A DNA stretch of 64,000 bases from NCBI GenBank assembly GCA_030760725.1, contig JASWHV010000009.1, positions 109,317,854 to 109,381,853 on the forward strand, read 5' to 3'. The translations under genes were made by a program, and so were the position numbers. Shown here piece by piece: positions 52,300-63,399 of the stretch; position 1 is the stretch's first letter; the number at the start of each line of letters is the position of its first letter. Under the pieces are notes generated by a model, which was not told the DNA's origin, did no database searches, and was given only the letters and a program-made list of their open reading frames with translations. This DNA is from Neostapfia colusana (lineage: Eukaryota; Streptophyta; Magnoliopsida; Poales; Poaceae).

Positions 52300-53610
52300 G
52301 CTCAGCCCTGTTGTGGGGGCGGAGGTTCATCGGAGCTCAGGCCCACGGAGGGTGAGAGGTCCGGCATCAGGGCTCGCCTCTGAAAGGAGGGCGAGGGCTG
52401 GCATCGGAGCTCGGCCCAGCTGTGGGGGCGGAGGTCCGAAAGTCAACGGAGCTTAGGCCCACGGAGGGCGTGAGGTCCGGCATCAGGGCTCGCCTCTGAA
52501 AGGAGGGCGAGGGCTGGCCTCGGAGCTCGGCTCGGCTGTGGGGGCGGAGGTCCGGAAGTCATCGGAGATCAGGCCCATGGAGGGCGTGAGGTCCGACATC
52601 AGGGCTCGCCTTTGAAAGGAGGGCGAGGGCTAGCATCGGAGCTCGACCCAGCTGTGGGGGTGGAGGTCCGGAAGTCATCGGAGCTTAGGCCCACGGAGGG
52701 CGTGAGGTCCGGCATCAGGGCTCGCCTCTGAATGGAGGGCGAGGGCTGGCCTCGGAGCTCGGCCCGGCTATGGAGCGGAGGTCCGGAAGTTATCAGAGCT
52801 CAGGCCCATGGAGGGCGTGAGATCCGGCATCAGGGCTCGCCTCTGAAAGGAGGGCGAGGGCTGGCACCGGACCTCGGCCCGGCTGCGGGGGCGGAGGTAC
52901 GGAAGTCATCAGAGCTCAGGCCCACGGAGGGCGTGAGGTCCGGCATCAGGGCTTGCCTCTGAAAGGAGGGCGAGGGCTGGCATCGGAGCTCGGCCCAGCT
53001 GTGGGGGCGGAGGTCCGGAAGTCATCGGAGCTCAGGCCCACGAAGGGAGTGAGGTCCGGCATCAGCGCTCGCCTCTGAAAGGAGGGCGAGGGTTGGCCTC
53101 AGAGCTCGGCCCAGCTGTGGGGGCGGAGGTCTGGAAGTCATCGGAGCTTAGGCCCACGGAGGGCGTGAGGTCCGACATCAGCGCTCACCTCTGAAAGGAG
53201 GGTGAGGGCTGGCCTCGGAGCTCGGCCCAGCTGTGGGAGCGGAGGTCCGGAAGTCATCGGAGCTCATCTCTGAGAACAGGGAGACGAGGTCCGGCTTTGG
53301 AGCTCGCCTCTGAAAAGAGGGCGAGGGCCGGCATCGGAGCTCAGGCCAGCGAAGGGCGTGAGGTCCGGAGGTCATCGGAGCTCGTCTCTGGGAAGAGGGA
53401 GACGAGGTCCGGCTTCGGAGCTCGCCTCTGAAAGGAGGGCGAGGGCTGGCCTCGGAGCTCGACCTAGCTGTGGGGGCGGAGGTCTAGAAGTTATCGGAGC
53501 TCAGGCCCACGGAGGGCGTGAGGTCCGACATCAGCGCTCGCCTCTGAAAGGAGGGCGAGGGTTGGTCTCGGAGCTCGGCCGAGCTATGGGGGCGGAGTCC
53601 GGTACTGCTC
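52300..53610. repeat. 116-bp tandem array in Gypsy H
   Basis: About eleven units. The word 'aggtccg(g/a)catcag' begins at about 52357, 52473, 52589, 52705, 52820 (as agatccgg), 52936, 53052 and 53168, i.e. every 115-116 bases; variant units continue to 53610. Each unit holds AGGGCTCGCCTCTGAAAGGA, GGGCGAGGGCTGGCATCGGA, GCTGTGGGGGCGGAGGTCC and GCCCACGGAGGGCGTG. Confidence 0.95.
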
Positions 53611-54060
53611 AGAGGTCCTCCCTTTCCTGTCCCTTAGTCTCATTTGGCTTACTGTCCCAGGCCAAAATACTGGGTTTGGGTAATCCAGTGCACTTGGTCC
53701 CGGAGGTCTAACCCCGAGCCCTAGTCAGGGTGTAACCGTCCGTCCCCCTAGTACTCAGACCGTAGCGCTGGGGAGCAGAGTGCGCATGCTTTGGGTGCAG
53801 GACCGGGCAAAGCAAGGCTCCTGACCCCCCGGTCTAGCGTAGGTCTTTTCTTGGAGGAGACCAACTGGCGGTACAGTACCCTTACAGGGGGAGGTCCAAA
53901 AGGCCCCCGGGCCTCTGGCAGGTACCCCAAGCACTACCGCCTTTGGTAGGATGGCAAATATCGACTATGCATGAGAGCAGGAAAGAGGAACCGAGTGTAC
54001 AATGGAAGAACACTGTCTAGAGCGTGGGGAGGTGATCATATAAATTAATGCATAATTTAA
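53611..54060 (-). other. Gypsy H post-pol spacer
   Basis: Non-coding. It matches the F spacer around 38460-38940, e.g. 'ttagtct(c/t)att(t/c)ggcttac' and 'gtaggatggcaaat' near its end. Confidence 0.65.
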
Positions 54061-55177
54061 ATAAATACCTGAGTAAGTGTGGTAGGACTTACAGAGGTAG
54101 GGCCGTTGCGCCTGCCTCGTGCTCCCATGCATGGACCGGCGGTGTAGCGCTGGGGCCCGCCGGTTCCGTGCGATCCAGAGCGTGGCTTGCCATCTTGGCT
54201 CGACGACGAGGTGATGTCCTCACGCAGAGCGGGTCATGCGTGGCTTCGTCGTATGCTCGCCCCCATGGTGATCGCAGGGGGAAGCATGGCTTCAGCCTCG
54301 CATACCATGTAGAAGGGTAATTCCCGTGACCCGGCCCTAGGAAGTCTGGCTGGTCCCCGACATAGAGGAGCCAGTATCCCCCGACGGCTCTGGGTGCGGC
54401 GTCTGCACCGGTTGTGTGGGCTTGCTCGACGTGGACTTGGCACGCATTGCATCTCCTAACCGGTTTGACGGCGTCCAGGTGGCTCTCGGTCAGTAGGAGC
54501 CATGCCGGATGGCTTAACCTACCAGCGTGCGGGACGATGAGCGTTCCCAGCACTCGCCTCCGTGGATTACTGCGAGTTGGTCGCAGCCTTCCTCCTGGGT
54601 TATGCACCGCAATAGGATGCCATGGCACCACGCCAGTGAAGATACCAGCGCTTATCACTTAGCCATCCGCACAATCCGTTCAACGAATGCACGTTCATTA
54701 GGAAGGATGTCTTTCAAGGAGTCCCGGACCTCCGTGGTCCATGCATCGGGACTACTTGAGCTTCTGGATCTTGGGTGCTGGGTAGCACGGAGTCCCCAAG
54801 GCACATACGATCCTTTGGCTGGCTCCATGGCTGCATGGCCGTCGGGACCGCCAGCTTCGAGGTGCTGGTCTCGCCCCCTTCGCCTGGTCGGCACTCCGGG
54901 CCGTGAGTCGCAGCAACGTCCCATCGAAGGCTCCTTGGAGCTCCGGGGCTCCGGTGGAGACCTTCGCTGTCAGGTTGTTGGCGACGGTGTCGTCGGCGCG
55001 CGGTACATGGCACAGGTCCAGGGTACCCAAACCGCTCCCCCGTTGGCATGAGGAGCAGCACGCCGCCGAGGTAGAACGTCCAGTGGGGCTCGGTGAAGAC
55101 AATGCTCGGGGCTCCGGTTCTCCATCTTCAGGGGGCCCCCTGGGATGCTTGGTGGTGGCGTCCACCTGACCACGGAG
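54061..55177 (-). pseudogene. Gypsy H remnants of extra RNase H and integrase
   Basis: Minus-strand pieces correspond to G: aRNase H words (a TEPHWTF equivalent, LLMPTGERFGYP), ALDLRHIPRA-like LDLCHVPRADDTVANNL, GAFDGTLLRLTARS, then integrase zinc-finger sequence equivalent to AIHGGE, CNACQVHVEQAHT and a shortened core. No full catalytic set remains and frames change often. Confidence 0.7.
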
Positions 55178-56555
55178 TCAGTCGGTGCTTGGCTCTTGAC
55201 TGTCTGACGTTGTCGGGAGCTCAGCTTGAACTCCACCGTCTTCAGGCTGTCTTCCGGCTTCGGAGGCTGGTAGTGAGTGCCAATGACGCCCGTCTTCTGC
55301 TCTAGCGCACTTGTTCGCCAGGCTGATGAGCTCTGAGATGTCTTGCACCTCCCTGGTGGCCAACTTCTCGAGCATCTTCTTGTCCCTCACACCTTGTCGG
55401 AATGCGACCACCGTTGATGCATTCGGGATGTGGGGGATGGTGTTGCGTAATTGGGAGAACCGCTGGATGAAGAAGCGCAGAGATTCTCCCGGTTGTTGCT
55501 GCACGGCGTGGAGGTCGAGCTCCGTGCCAGACCGGATGTAGGAGCTGCCAAAGTTGGCAGTGAACTGCTGGCAGAGCTCTCCACAGGAGGTTATGGAACC
55601 CTGGGGGAGGTTCATGAGCCAAGACCGGGCTGGGCCGGTCAAGGCGACGGGGAAGTAGTTGGCCATGACGGCCTCGTCCCCTCCTACAGCAAGGACGGTG
55701 GTGGAGTAGATCTGGAGGAACTCCGCCGGGTTGACGCTGCCGTCGTACTTCTCAGGCAGGTGCAGCCGAAACTTGCGCAGCCACCTCGCGAAGCGAAGGT
55801 GGGGCGCTAGGGCCGCACATCCTGCTCCTGTTGCCGCAGGCGTTGGTGCCGCGAACGCTTGGTTCGCTGCTGGCACTGTGTACCCGGTATGGGCAAGGCT
55901 GCACCATAGACCGGGGGCGTCGTTTGCAGGGCATATGGCTGTGGCATATGCTGCGTGGCGTATGCCTGGGGCAGAGATCGCGTGGCGAAAGTCTGTGCCT
56001 CAGGCAGGGTCGAGGCAGACGTCATGCTGTCGCCAACCTCTTGGTTGCGACGCCTTTCTCGTCGTCGCTCGAGGAATACTCGGGCATCCTGGCCCAAGTG
56101 GCATCGTTCCAGCTCTGTCCCTAGGTCCGTCGATGGGAGCTTGGTGGAGCTCGAATCTGTCGTCTGCCCGTCAACCGTTGGTGTGCGCGTCAGCGACACA
56201 AGCGGTTGGCCGGGGCGTCGTCCACGCCGAAGTCGAGGGTTACGACAAGACGGTCTACCTTGCGAATCCACTGCTGGGTCGCTGACCGAGGCGCGTCCCC
56301 AGCAGGTGGATTGTGCAGTAGCACTCTTGCTGCAGCTAGCGCGCCCCCGTGGGGGACGCTCAGCGCTGCAGCGGATCTCATGCTCGCTGGAGCCTGCGTT
56401 GCCGGAGTCGGCGCTGCCGGAGTTGGCTGCTGGCTTCCAGCTTGCGCCGACACACTCCGTCTTGAGTGTGTCGACACGTACTCCCCGCTTGTCACGGTCC
56501 GTCGTGAACGCGGGGGAGGAGAGCTTGCCGCTGAAGGAAGCTTCATCATCTTCAT
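55178..56555 (-). pseudogene. Gypsy H gag
   Basis: Starts at ATG 56555-56553 (MKMMKLPSAASSPPPRSRRT). A frameshift near 56240 follows the VDRLV block, and another near 55880. The core LRFARWLRKFRLHLPEKYDG, NPAEFLQIYSTTVLAVGG, WGEL-type CGELCQQFTANFGSSY, FIQRFSQLRNTIPHIPN and ISELISLANKCARAEDGRHW is in one open frame (55876-55178). It is the best-preserved gag core of the three copies, with no stop inside it. Confidence 0.88.
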
Positions 56556-56605
56556 CGGCAGAAGCTCGTCGCGCAAGAGAAAAGCGCCCTTCCTAGCGCG
56601 CCAAA

Positions 56606-57825
56606 CGTCAAAGTGTGTGGTCGACACTTCCCCCGGACCTGCTCTGGGCAGCCCGCGGAGGTTCTTTTTCGGAGGGGCTAGTCGCTTGCGGAGAGCTTAA
56701 GTGTTAGGGACGAGTGAGGGAGAAGCTTGACACTGTGAGTTTTACGTGGTTCGGGCCGCCGGAGCATAAAACCCTACGTCCATGGTGAGCAGAGGTGCTC
56801 GCTGTATTGCTTGTTGCTCAGAACCGGAGTCCTGAGCTTGAGGGTGAGTGATGTCCAGGATGCGAGTTCACAGGGTTCGAACCCCAGGGTGCGAATGGCT
56901 GGGGATAGAACCCTTGCTAACGTCGCATACCCGAGCCTTTTATAGTCCAAGGCCCGAGCGGCTTACAAGGTGGGCCCCGGGGACCCGACAGGTGGCCCCG
57001 GGGCGATTTCCTACCAGCTTCTATGTCTTGGTGCTGGCGTCGAGGTCCTCGTCCTGCCACTCTGCCCATGCTGCATGCTAGGTGTAGCGTGTAGCCGTTG
57101 GTGATGGTAGGGACGGTGGGGCATGTCTTGTCCGTGTCTTGTCACTACCTTCAATGGACTGCAGCTTCTGACACTGTGTGCCTATCTTGACTGTGACTGG
57201 TCACAGTGGCGCCTGCCTGGCGTGCGCCGCGCCTCCGCGTCTTGGGAAGGCACGGGTCTTGAATGCCTTGTACGATAAAGGCATGGCGCGCCTTTACTCC
57301 TGCTGCCTACCGCACTAGGCGGACAGCGCTGCTCTGCTGGCCATGTGGCGGGCCCGGAGCTCTCCTCTGAGGAGAGAGAGGTCCGGCCCTGCGGGACACG
57401 TGGAGCCTTCGGAGCTCTCCCCGCGGAGGGGGGGTCCGGCTGCTGCTAGCTACGTGGCAGGCCCGGAGCTCTCCTCTGAGGAGAGGGAGGTCCGTCCCCG
57501 CAGGACACGTGGAGCCTCCGGAGCTCTCCCCACGGAGGGGGGATGTCTGGCTCAGTTGGCCACGCGGCGGGTCTGGAGCTCTCCTCTGGGGAGAGGGAGG
57601 TCCGGCCCCGCTGGACACATGGAACCTTCGGAGCTCACCCCCGCGGAGGGGTCGAGGTCTGGCCTTCTAGGCCACGTGGCAGGCCCGGAGCTATCCTCTG
57701 AGGAGAGGAGAGCTCCGGCCCTGCCGGACACGTGGTGCCTTCGGAGCTTGCCCCTGCGCAGGGGGCGAGGTCCTTAGGCGGTTTCACCCTGTGCGCGGGG
57801 GTACCCGATACTGAGGGTACCGAGA
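56606..57825 (-). repeat. Gypsy H LTR (5' in element sense)
   Basis: 1220 bp, first bases CGTCAAAG (family TGTCGAAG) and last GGTACCGAGA; array at about 57340-57745. Paired with 50926-52143. Confidence 0.92.
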
Positions 57826-59379
57826 CCGACGAACGGAGACCAGCGGGGACTACGTCTCGACACACTCGGGACGGAGTGTGTCGGGGCAAGCTGGAAGCCA
57901 GCAGCCGACTCCGGCATCGCAGACTCCAGCAAGCCCAAGATCTGCTGCAGCGCTGAGTGTCTCCCATGGGAACGCACTAGCTGCAGCACGAGCGCTCCTA
58001 CGCAATCCACCTGCTGGGGACGCGCCTCAGGCTGCGAACCAACAATTGATTCGCGACGTAGACCGTCTCGTCGTCGCCACCGCCAATCCTCAGCTTCGGC
58101 AGGGACGACACCCCAGCCAACCGTATGTGTTGCTATCGTGCACGCCAGCGGTTGATGGGCAGACGGTAGACTCCCGCTCCACTAGGCTCCCATCGGCAGA
58201 CCTGAGGTCGGAGCTGGAACGACATCACCTGGGCGAAGATGTCCGCGTGGCCATCGAGCGACGACGAGAAAGGCATCGCAACCAAGAGGCTCGCGACAGC
58301 ATGTCGACCGCCTCGACCCAGCCTGGGCCGCAGACGTTCGCTACGCGATCTCTGCCCTAGGCATACGCCACGCAGCATATGCCTTAGCCATATGCCCTGC
58401 AAATGGCGCCCCCGGTTTATGGCGCACCTTTGCCCATGCCGGGGTACACGGTGCCAACAGCGGACCAAGTGCTCGCGGCACCGACATCTGCAGCAACAGG
58501 AGCAGGGTGTGCAGCCCTGGCGCCACACCTTCGCTTCACAAAGTGGCCACGCAAGTTCCGGCCACACCTGCCAGAGAAGTACGACGGCAGCTTCAACCCG
58601 GCGGAGTTCCTCCAGATCTACTCCACCGCCATCCTTGCTGCAGGAGGGGATGAGGCAGTCATGGCCAACTACTTCCCCGTCACCTTGACCGGCCCACCAT
58701 GGTCTTGGCTCATGAATCTCCCCCAGGGTTCCATAACCTCCTAGGGAGAGCTCTGCCGGCAGTTTACTGCGAACTTCGGCAGCTCCTACACCCGACCTGG
58801 CACGGAGATCGACCTCCACGCCATCCAACAACAACCTAGAGAGTCGTTGTGCTCCTTCATCCAGCGGTTCTCCCAGCTGCGGAACACCATCCCCCACATC
58901 CAAAATGCTTCTGTGGTGGTGGCGTTCCGGCACGGTGTAAGGGACAAGAAGATGCTCGAGAAGCTCACGACCAGAGAAGTGTGCGATGTCTCGGAGCTCT
59001 TCAGTCTGGCGGACAAGTGCGCTAGGGCAGCAGAAGGGCGCAACTGGCACTGACAGCCAGCCTCTGAAGCCGGAGGACAGCCGAGACCAAATGCTGCTCC
59101 CCATGGGAGCGGCAAGAAGGTCAAGAAGGCCGGCAGCGAGATCATGCTTCCGACCGAAGCTCCCGTTGCTGCAGCTGCAGCACTCACCGGAGCTCGAGGG
59201 CCACGCCCCAACAAGAGGCCGCGATAGTCACCAGCCCCTAGCGGTGACCACAGCGAGCAGTGCCCCGTGCACAACACCAGCAGCCACACTCCTGTTGAGT
59301 GCCGGGAAATCCAGAAGATCGCGGAGCGCTTCCACAAGGGGAAGCAACCGCGTGCGGACGCTGGTCGACGCCCACGACA

Positions 59380-59809
59380 ACGTCGACCGCCAAATGGAGT
59401 TCCAGGAGCCCCAACGCGCCGTAAAGGTGGTGCATGACCACGAGGGCTCTAGCTCCAGCGACGACGAGCGCCGGAAGGCGCTCTACATCATCTACTGCGG
59501 GTCCTCTGACCCCTTGTCTCGGAGTGCAGTCAAGACTCTGCGCCGAGCAGTGGTGTCGGTGGCTCCCGTCCCAAGCGCAGCGCCGCACCTCAAGTGGATG
59601 GGAACCCCCATCAGCTTTGATGCCACCGACTGCCCCAGGAATATGGCTAGGGCCGGCCAACTACCGCTCTTGGTAGCGCCCACCATCGCCAACGTGAGGA
59701 TGTACCACGTTTTGGTAGATGGGGGAGCTGGGCTGAACCTCATCAGCCGCGCAGCTTTCCAGAAGCTGCAGATCCCAATGGCCAAGCTAACCCCCTCGAG
59801 CCCGTTCTG
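59380..59809 (+). pseudogene. Gypsy G protease region
   Basis: The open frame (58986-59809) covers WMGTPISFDATDCP and VLVDGGAGLNLIS, the retropepsin active-site region where the usual D-S/T-G-A reads DGGA in this Tat-type family. It stops at 59807-59809. RT should follow but does not; about 250 bases of Pro/Gly/Arg-coding repeats with 'ggaggtccaa' / 'acctcccgga' words stand there. Confidence 0.82.
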
Positions 59810-59814
59810 AGGGG

Positions 59815-60065
59815 TAGGGCCGGGACAAGTCCCGGAGCTCCAAGATAACCTCCCGGAGGTCCAAAGGGACCTCCCAGGAGAGCAAGACGACCTCCTGAAG
59901 GTCTAGGACGACCACCCGGAAGTTCAACGGGACCTCCCGGAGGTCCAGGACGGCCTAGAAGCCCCCGGGTCCCGACTCCCAGAGGCTTCCCCGAACCCGT
60001 CTACCTCCTGTCGGCCTGAGCCAATGGAGGAAGACATCTCAGGCACGGGGGGAGGGTCCGGACCA
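59815..60065 (+). repeat. repeat-filled junction replacing RT in Gypsy G
   Basis: Short direct repeats of 'gacctcccggaggtccaaag' type fill the gap between protease and the RNase H connection. They probably mark the place of the RT deletion and may belong to the original protease-RT linker. Confidence 0.6.
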
Positions 60066-62259
60066 TCCAGAGGCCTGTCTACTACATCAACAAAGTCCTC
60101 CATGACGCCAAGACAAGGTACCTAGAGGTCCACAAGCTGTTGTATGCAGTACTCGTGGTGTCCAGGAAACTCCGCCACTACTTCTAGGCCCACCGCATCT
60201 CGGTGGTCACCTCCTACCCGCTGAAGGCCATTCTTCACAGCCCCAACGCGACCGGCAACGTCGCTAAGTGGGCAGCGGAGTTGGCGGAGTTCGAGCTGGA
60301 CTTCCTACCTCGACACATGGTCAAGAGCCAAGCATTGGCTGACTTCGTGGCCGAATGGACACCATCGCCAACCAACCCAGGGGGCCACGAATACGGTGAA
60401 CCAAAGCACCGAGCTCCGGTCTTCACCGAGCCTCACTGGACGCTCTTCTTCGACGGCTCCTCGCGAAAGCAGGGGGCCGGTGCCGGCGTACTGCTTCTCA
60501 TGCCATTGGGGGAGCAGTTTGGGTACATGGTGCGTTTCAATATCAAGGCAACCAACAACATGGCAGAGTATGAAGCACTCATCTTTAGCCTACAGACAGC
60601 CCTGTCTTTGGGAGCTCGCCAGTTGTTGGCACAGGGCGACTCCCAGCTGGTTATCAAGCATGTTAAGGGCGAATGCTCCTGCAATGACCCGCAGCTGCTT
60701 ATCTGCTCCACGTGCAGATGCTGGAGAAAGACTTCCTCGCCTTAGACCTGCGCCATATACCGCGCGCTGGCAATGCCGCAGCTGACGACCTCTCAACGAA
60801 GGCCTCCACCGAGGCCCCTGTGCCCGAAGGAGTCTTCGATAGGACGTTGCTGCGGCCCACAACTCGGCCCGCCGAGCCGGACGAAGGGGGCTGGACCAGC
60901 ACCTCAAAGCTGGCGGTCCCGGCGGCCCTGCAACCATGGACGCCGCCAAGGATCATAAGCGTCACTGGGGACTCCGTGCAACCCAGCACTCAAGATCCAG
61001 AAGCTCAAGTCAGACCCGATGCATGGATCACGGAGATCCGGGACTAATTGAAAGATAACATCCTCCCTGATGAACGTGTACCCGCTGAACGGATCGTGCG
61101 CATGGCTAAGAGATACGCGCTGGTAGAAGGGGATCTCTATCAGCGTGGCGCCAACCGCGTCCTATTGCGGTGCATAACCCAGGGGGAAGGCTGCAACTTG
61201 CTCGCTGAGATCCATGGAGGCGAATGTGGGAGTCACTCTTCCTCACGCACGCTTGTCGGTAAAGCCTTCCGGCATGGCTTCTACTGGCCGACAGCACTCC
61301 AGGATGCCGTTAAGCTGGTTGAGAGCTGCAAGGCGTGCCAGTTCCACGCCAAGCAGATCCATACACCGGCTCAGGCGGTACAGATGATCCCGCCCTCATG
61401 GCCATTCGCCGTATGGGGGTTGGACATCCTAGGACCATTCCCCAGAGCCGTCGGGGGATTCTGGTACCTCTACGTAGCCGTTGACAAGTTCACCAAGTGG
61501 CCGGAAGCCACACCCGTCGTCACCATTAACAAGCAGTCCGCAGTAAAATTCATCAAGTCCATCGTTTGCCGGTTTGGGGTCCCGAACAGAATCATCATTG
61601 ACAACGGGACCCAGTTTACCAGCGCAGCGTTCCAAGAATACTGTCAAGACCTCGACATCCAGGTGTGCTATGCCTCCGTTGCTCACCCAAAGAGCAACGG
61701 ACAGGTTGAGAGGGCCAACGTCGAGATTCTTCGGGGCCTCAAGACCTGCACCTATGATGGCTTGAAGAAACATGGTACCAAATGGGTGGACGAGCTTCGG
61801 AGCATACTATGGGCTAACCGGACATCCTAGAGCCGGGCCACCAGAGAGACACCCTTCTTCATGGTGTACGGAGCCGAGGCTGTGCTTCCCCCAGAGATCA
61901 CCATGAAGTCTCACCGTGTCCGGGCTTACGACGAAGCCGCGCAGGACAACCTCCGGCGTGAAGACCTCGACCTCGTCGACGAGGTCCGGTTACATGCAGC
62001 ACTCCGCAACGCACGATACAGACAAGCGCTCGGGCGCTACCACCAAAGGTATGTGCGTGTCCGGGAGCTGCAGGAAGGCGACCTGGTGTTGCGGCGCATA
62101 CTTTCTCGTGAAGGGACCCACAAGCTCTCCCCCAGCTAGGAAGGCCCCTTCCGAGTCACGAAAGTGTGCCGCCCCGGGTGCGTACGCCTTTCCACCGAGG
62201 ATGGGGATCCGCTCCCGAACCCCTGGAACATCGAACACCTCCGTAAGTTCTACCCTTAG
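60066..62259 (+). pseudogene. Gypsy G RNase H, extra (archaeal-type) RNase H and integrase
   Basis: Order: remains of the RT-linked RNase H (RPVYYINKVLHDAKTRYLEV, KLRHYF), then LDFLPRHMVKSQALADFVAE, then a second RNase H domain (LFFDGSSRKQGAGAG, MAEYEALIFSL, QGDSQLVIKHV, IPRAGNAAADDL) with the D-E-D-D residues. Integrase follows: zinc finger (HGGECGSH ... CKACQFH), core D-D-E (WGLDILGPFP, IIIDNGTQF, NGQVERANVE) and GPF module (EGPFRVTKV). Stops at 61024-61026, 61828-61830 and 62137-62139 and a frame change near 60720 interrupt it. The extra RNase H between RT-RNase H and integrase is characteristic of the Tat lineage. Confidence 0.9.
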
Positions 62260-62870
62260 AGCAATAGTAGGATAGTCTCTTCTTTTTCATAGATCCCATA
62301 GAGTCCAGGAACAGCGCTCGGAGCAGCTAAGTCTCAGGGAACGGTCCAGGACTACGTTCAGCTTGGCCTGGTTCCGACCCTAAGCGTGTAGAGTCTTGCT
62401 TCCCTTTTAATGGGGTGGGTCGCTGCCTCCATGTTTAGCCTGCTTTCCTCCTATGGAAATTTATAGGGAAAGAACCTGTTCTACTTTGCTCTTCCCTTAT
62501 GCTCATTCAAATTACGTATTAATTTTTATGACCGCACTTCCTGGGTATGATCATCATACACTCAGTCCCCTTTTTCCCATTCTCACCTCTAGTCGGCATT
62601 TGCTATCCTGCCTGGGGCGGTCGCGTTTGAGATACCTGCCGATGGCCAGGGGGCCCCGAGCCCCCGGCACGTGGCGTACTAAAATTCCCAAGCACCGTGC
62701 ACCGGATCAGGATTGTAAGCCAAATAAGACTATGAGATCGGAAAGGGGGGAGCCCCAAGGAGAATTATGTTTCCCTTGTTTGTGTGCAGGACCCTTCGGC
62801 CTTGGCTCCCCGTAGGAGTATGGTAGGAGTACCCAAGCAGTTGGCCACACCTACCAGGGGGCCGCTACGG
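62260..62870 (+). other. Gypsy G post-pol spacer
   Basis: Non-coding, shared with F (38560-39130, inverse) by blocks such as 'gtccaggaacagcgctcgga' and 'cagcttggcctggttccgac'. Confidence 0.7.
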
Positions 62871-62879
62871 ACCGCGCAA

Positions 62880-63170
62880 GACCGAGAGATCCGGACCCCG
62901 CCCCCTCCTCAGGGGCAGGCCCCGGAGGCCCCACGTACCTGGCAGGGTCGGAGCCCCCCCTGCTCAACGGGTAGCTCCGGATCCGCCACGCGGCTGACAG
63001 AAGCCGGACCTCCCCCCTCCACGGAGAGAGGTCCGAAGGCTCCACGTGTCCCGCGGGGCCGGACCTCCCTCTTCTCAGAGGAGAGCTCCGGGCCCGCCAC
63101 GTGGCCAGCAGATCCGGACCTCCCCATACTCATGGGGCGAGCTCCGGAGACCTCCGGGGCCCTTAACACA
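62880..63170. repeat. CACGTGG array in Gypsy G internal region
   Basis: Diverged copies of the LTR-type units ('gctccacgtgtcccgcggggc', 'gccacgtggccagcagatcc'). Confidence 0.8.
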
Positions 63171-63399
63171 ATAAGGACCAGGGAAGGTGTTTGTGCAAAG
63201 CTTCGAGATTGGTGAAGGCCTCTGAGTACCTTGCGAAGCAAAGGGCTCGGCCAGGCGAAACCAAGAAGAAGATAGGCATAAGAGGCACAAAAGGTCACAA
63301 GAGTCTATTTATTCATGACTCCATGAGCTAGACTACAGACTCGAAAAAAAACATAATAATAAAGAGAAGAGTCCTAGGGTTCCCCTGGCACGTCCAGAA

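Larger units (their letters stand above)
50926..57825 (-). mobile_element. Gypsy H, non-autonomous, inserted head-on in G
   Basis: 6.9-kb minus-strand relative of F and G. LTRs 50926-52143 and 56606-57825, perfect duplication ccgac at 50921-50925 and 57826-57830. Inside, in element order: gag (56555-55178), decayed extra RNase H and integrase pieces (55178-54061), spacer (54060-53610), and a 116-bp tandem array (53610-52300) where F has the antisense ORF. Protease and RT are absent. Confidence 0.92.
50877..59340 (+). pseudogene. Gypsy G gag, split by element H
   Basis: The first 16 codons (50877-50925) start at an ATG; the rest follows H at 57831. Taking H and one ccgac copy out leaves the frame continuous. 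Parts: Ser/Arg-rich N-terminus, ERRRERHRNQ, Retrotrans_gag core (LRFTKWPRKFRPHLPEKYDG, NPAEFLQIYSTAILAAGG, ANFGSSYTRPG, FIQRFSQLRNTIPHIQN), and a Cys/His element (CPVHNTSSHTPVECREI) near 59260. Stops at about 58360, 58390, 58741 and 59051 make it non-functional. Confidence 0.88.

Noticed and set aside
52300..53610. CRISPR-like regular spacing
   Set aside because: Whole 116-bp units are repeated, with no short repeat/unique spacer pattern, in a plant retrotransposon.
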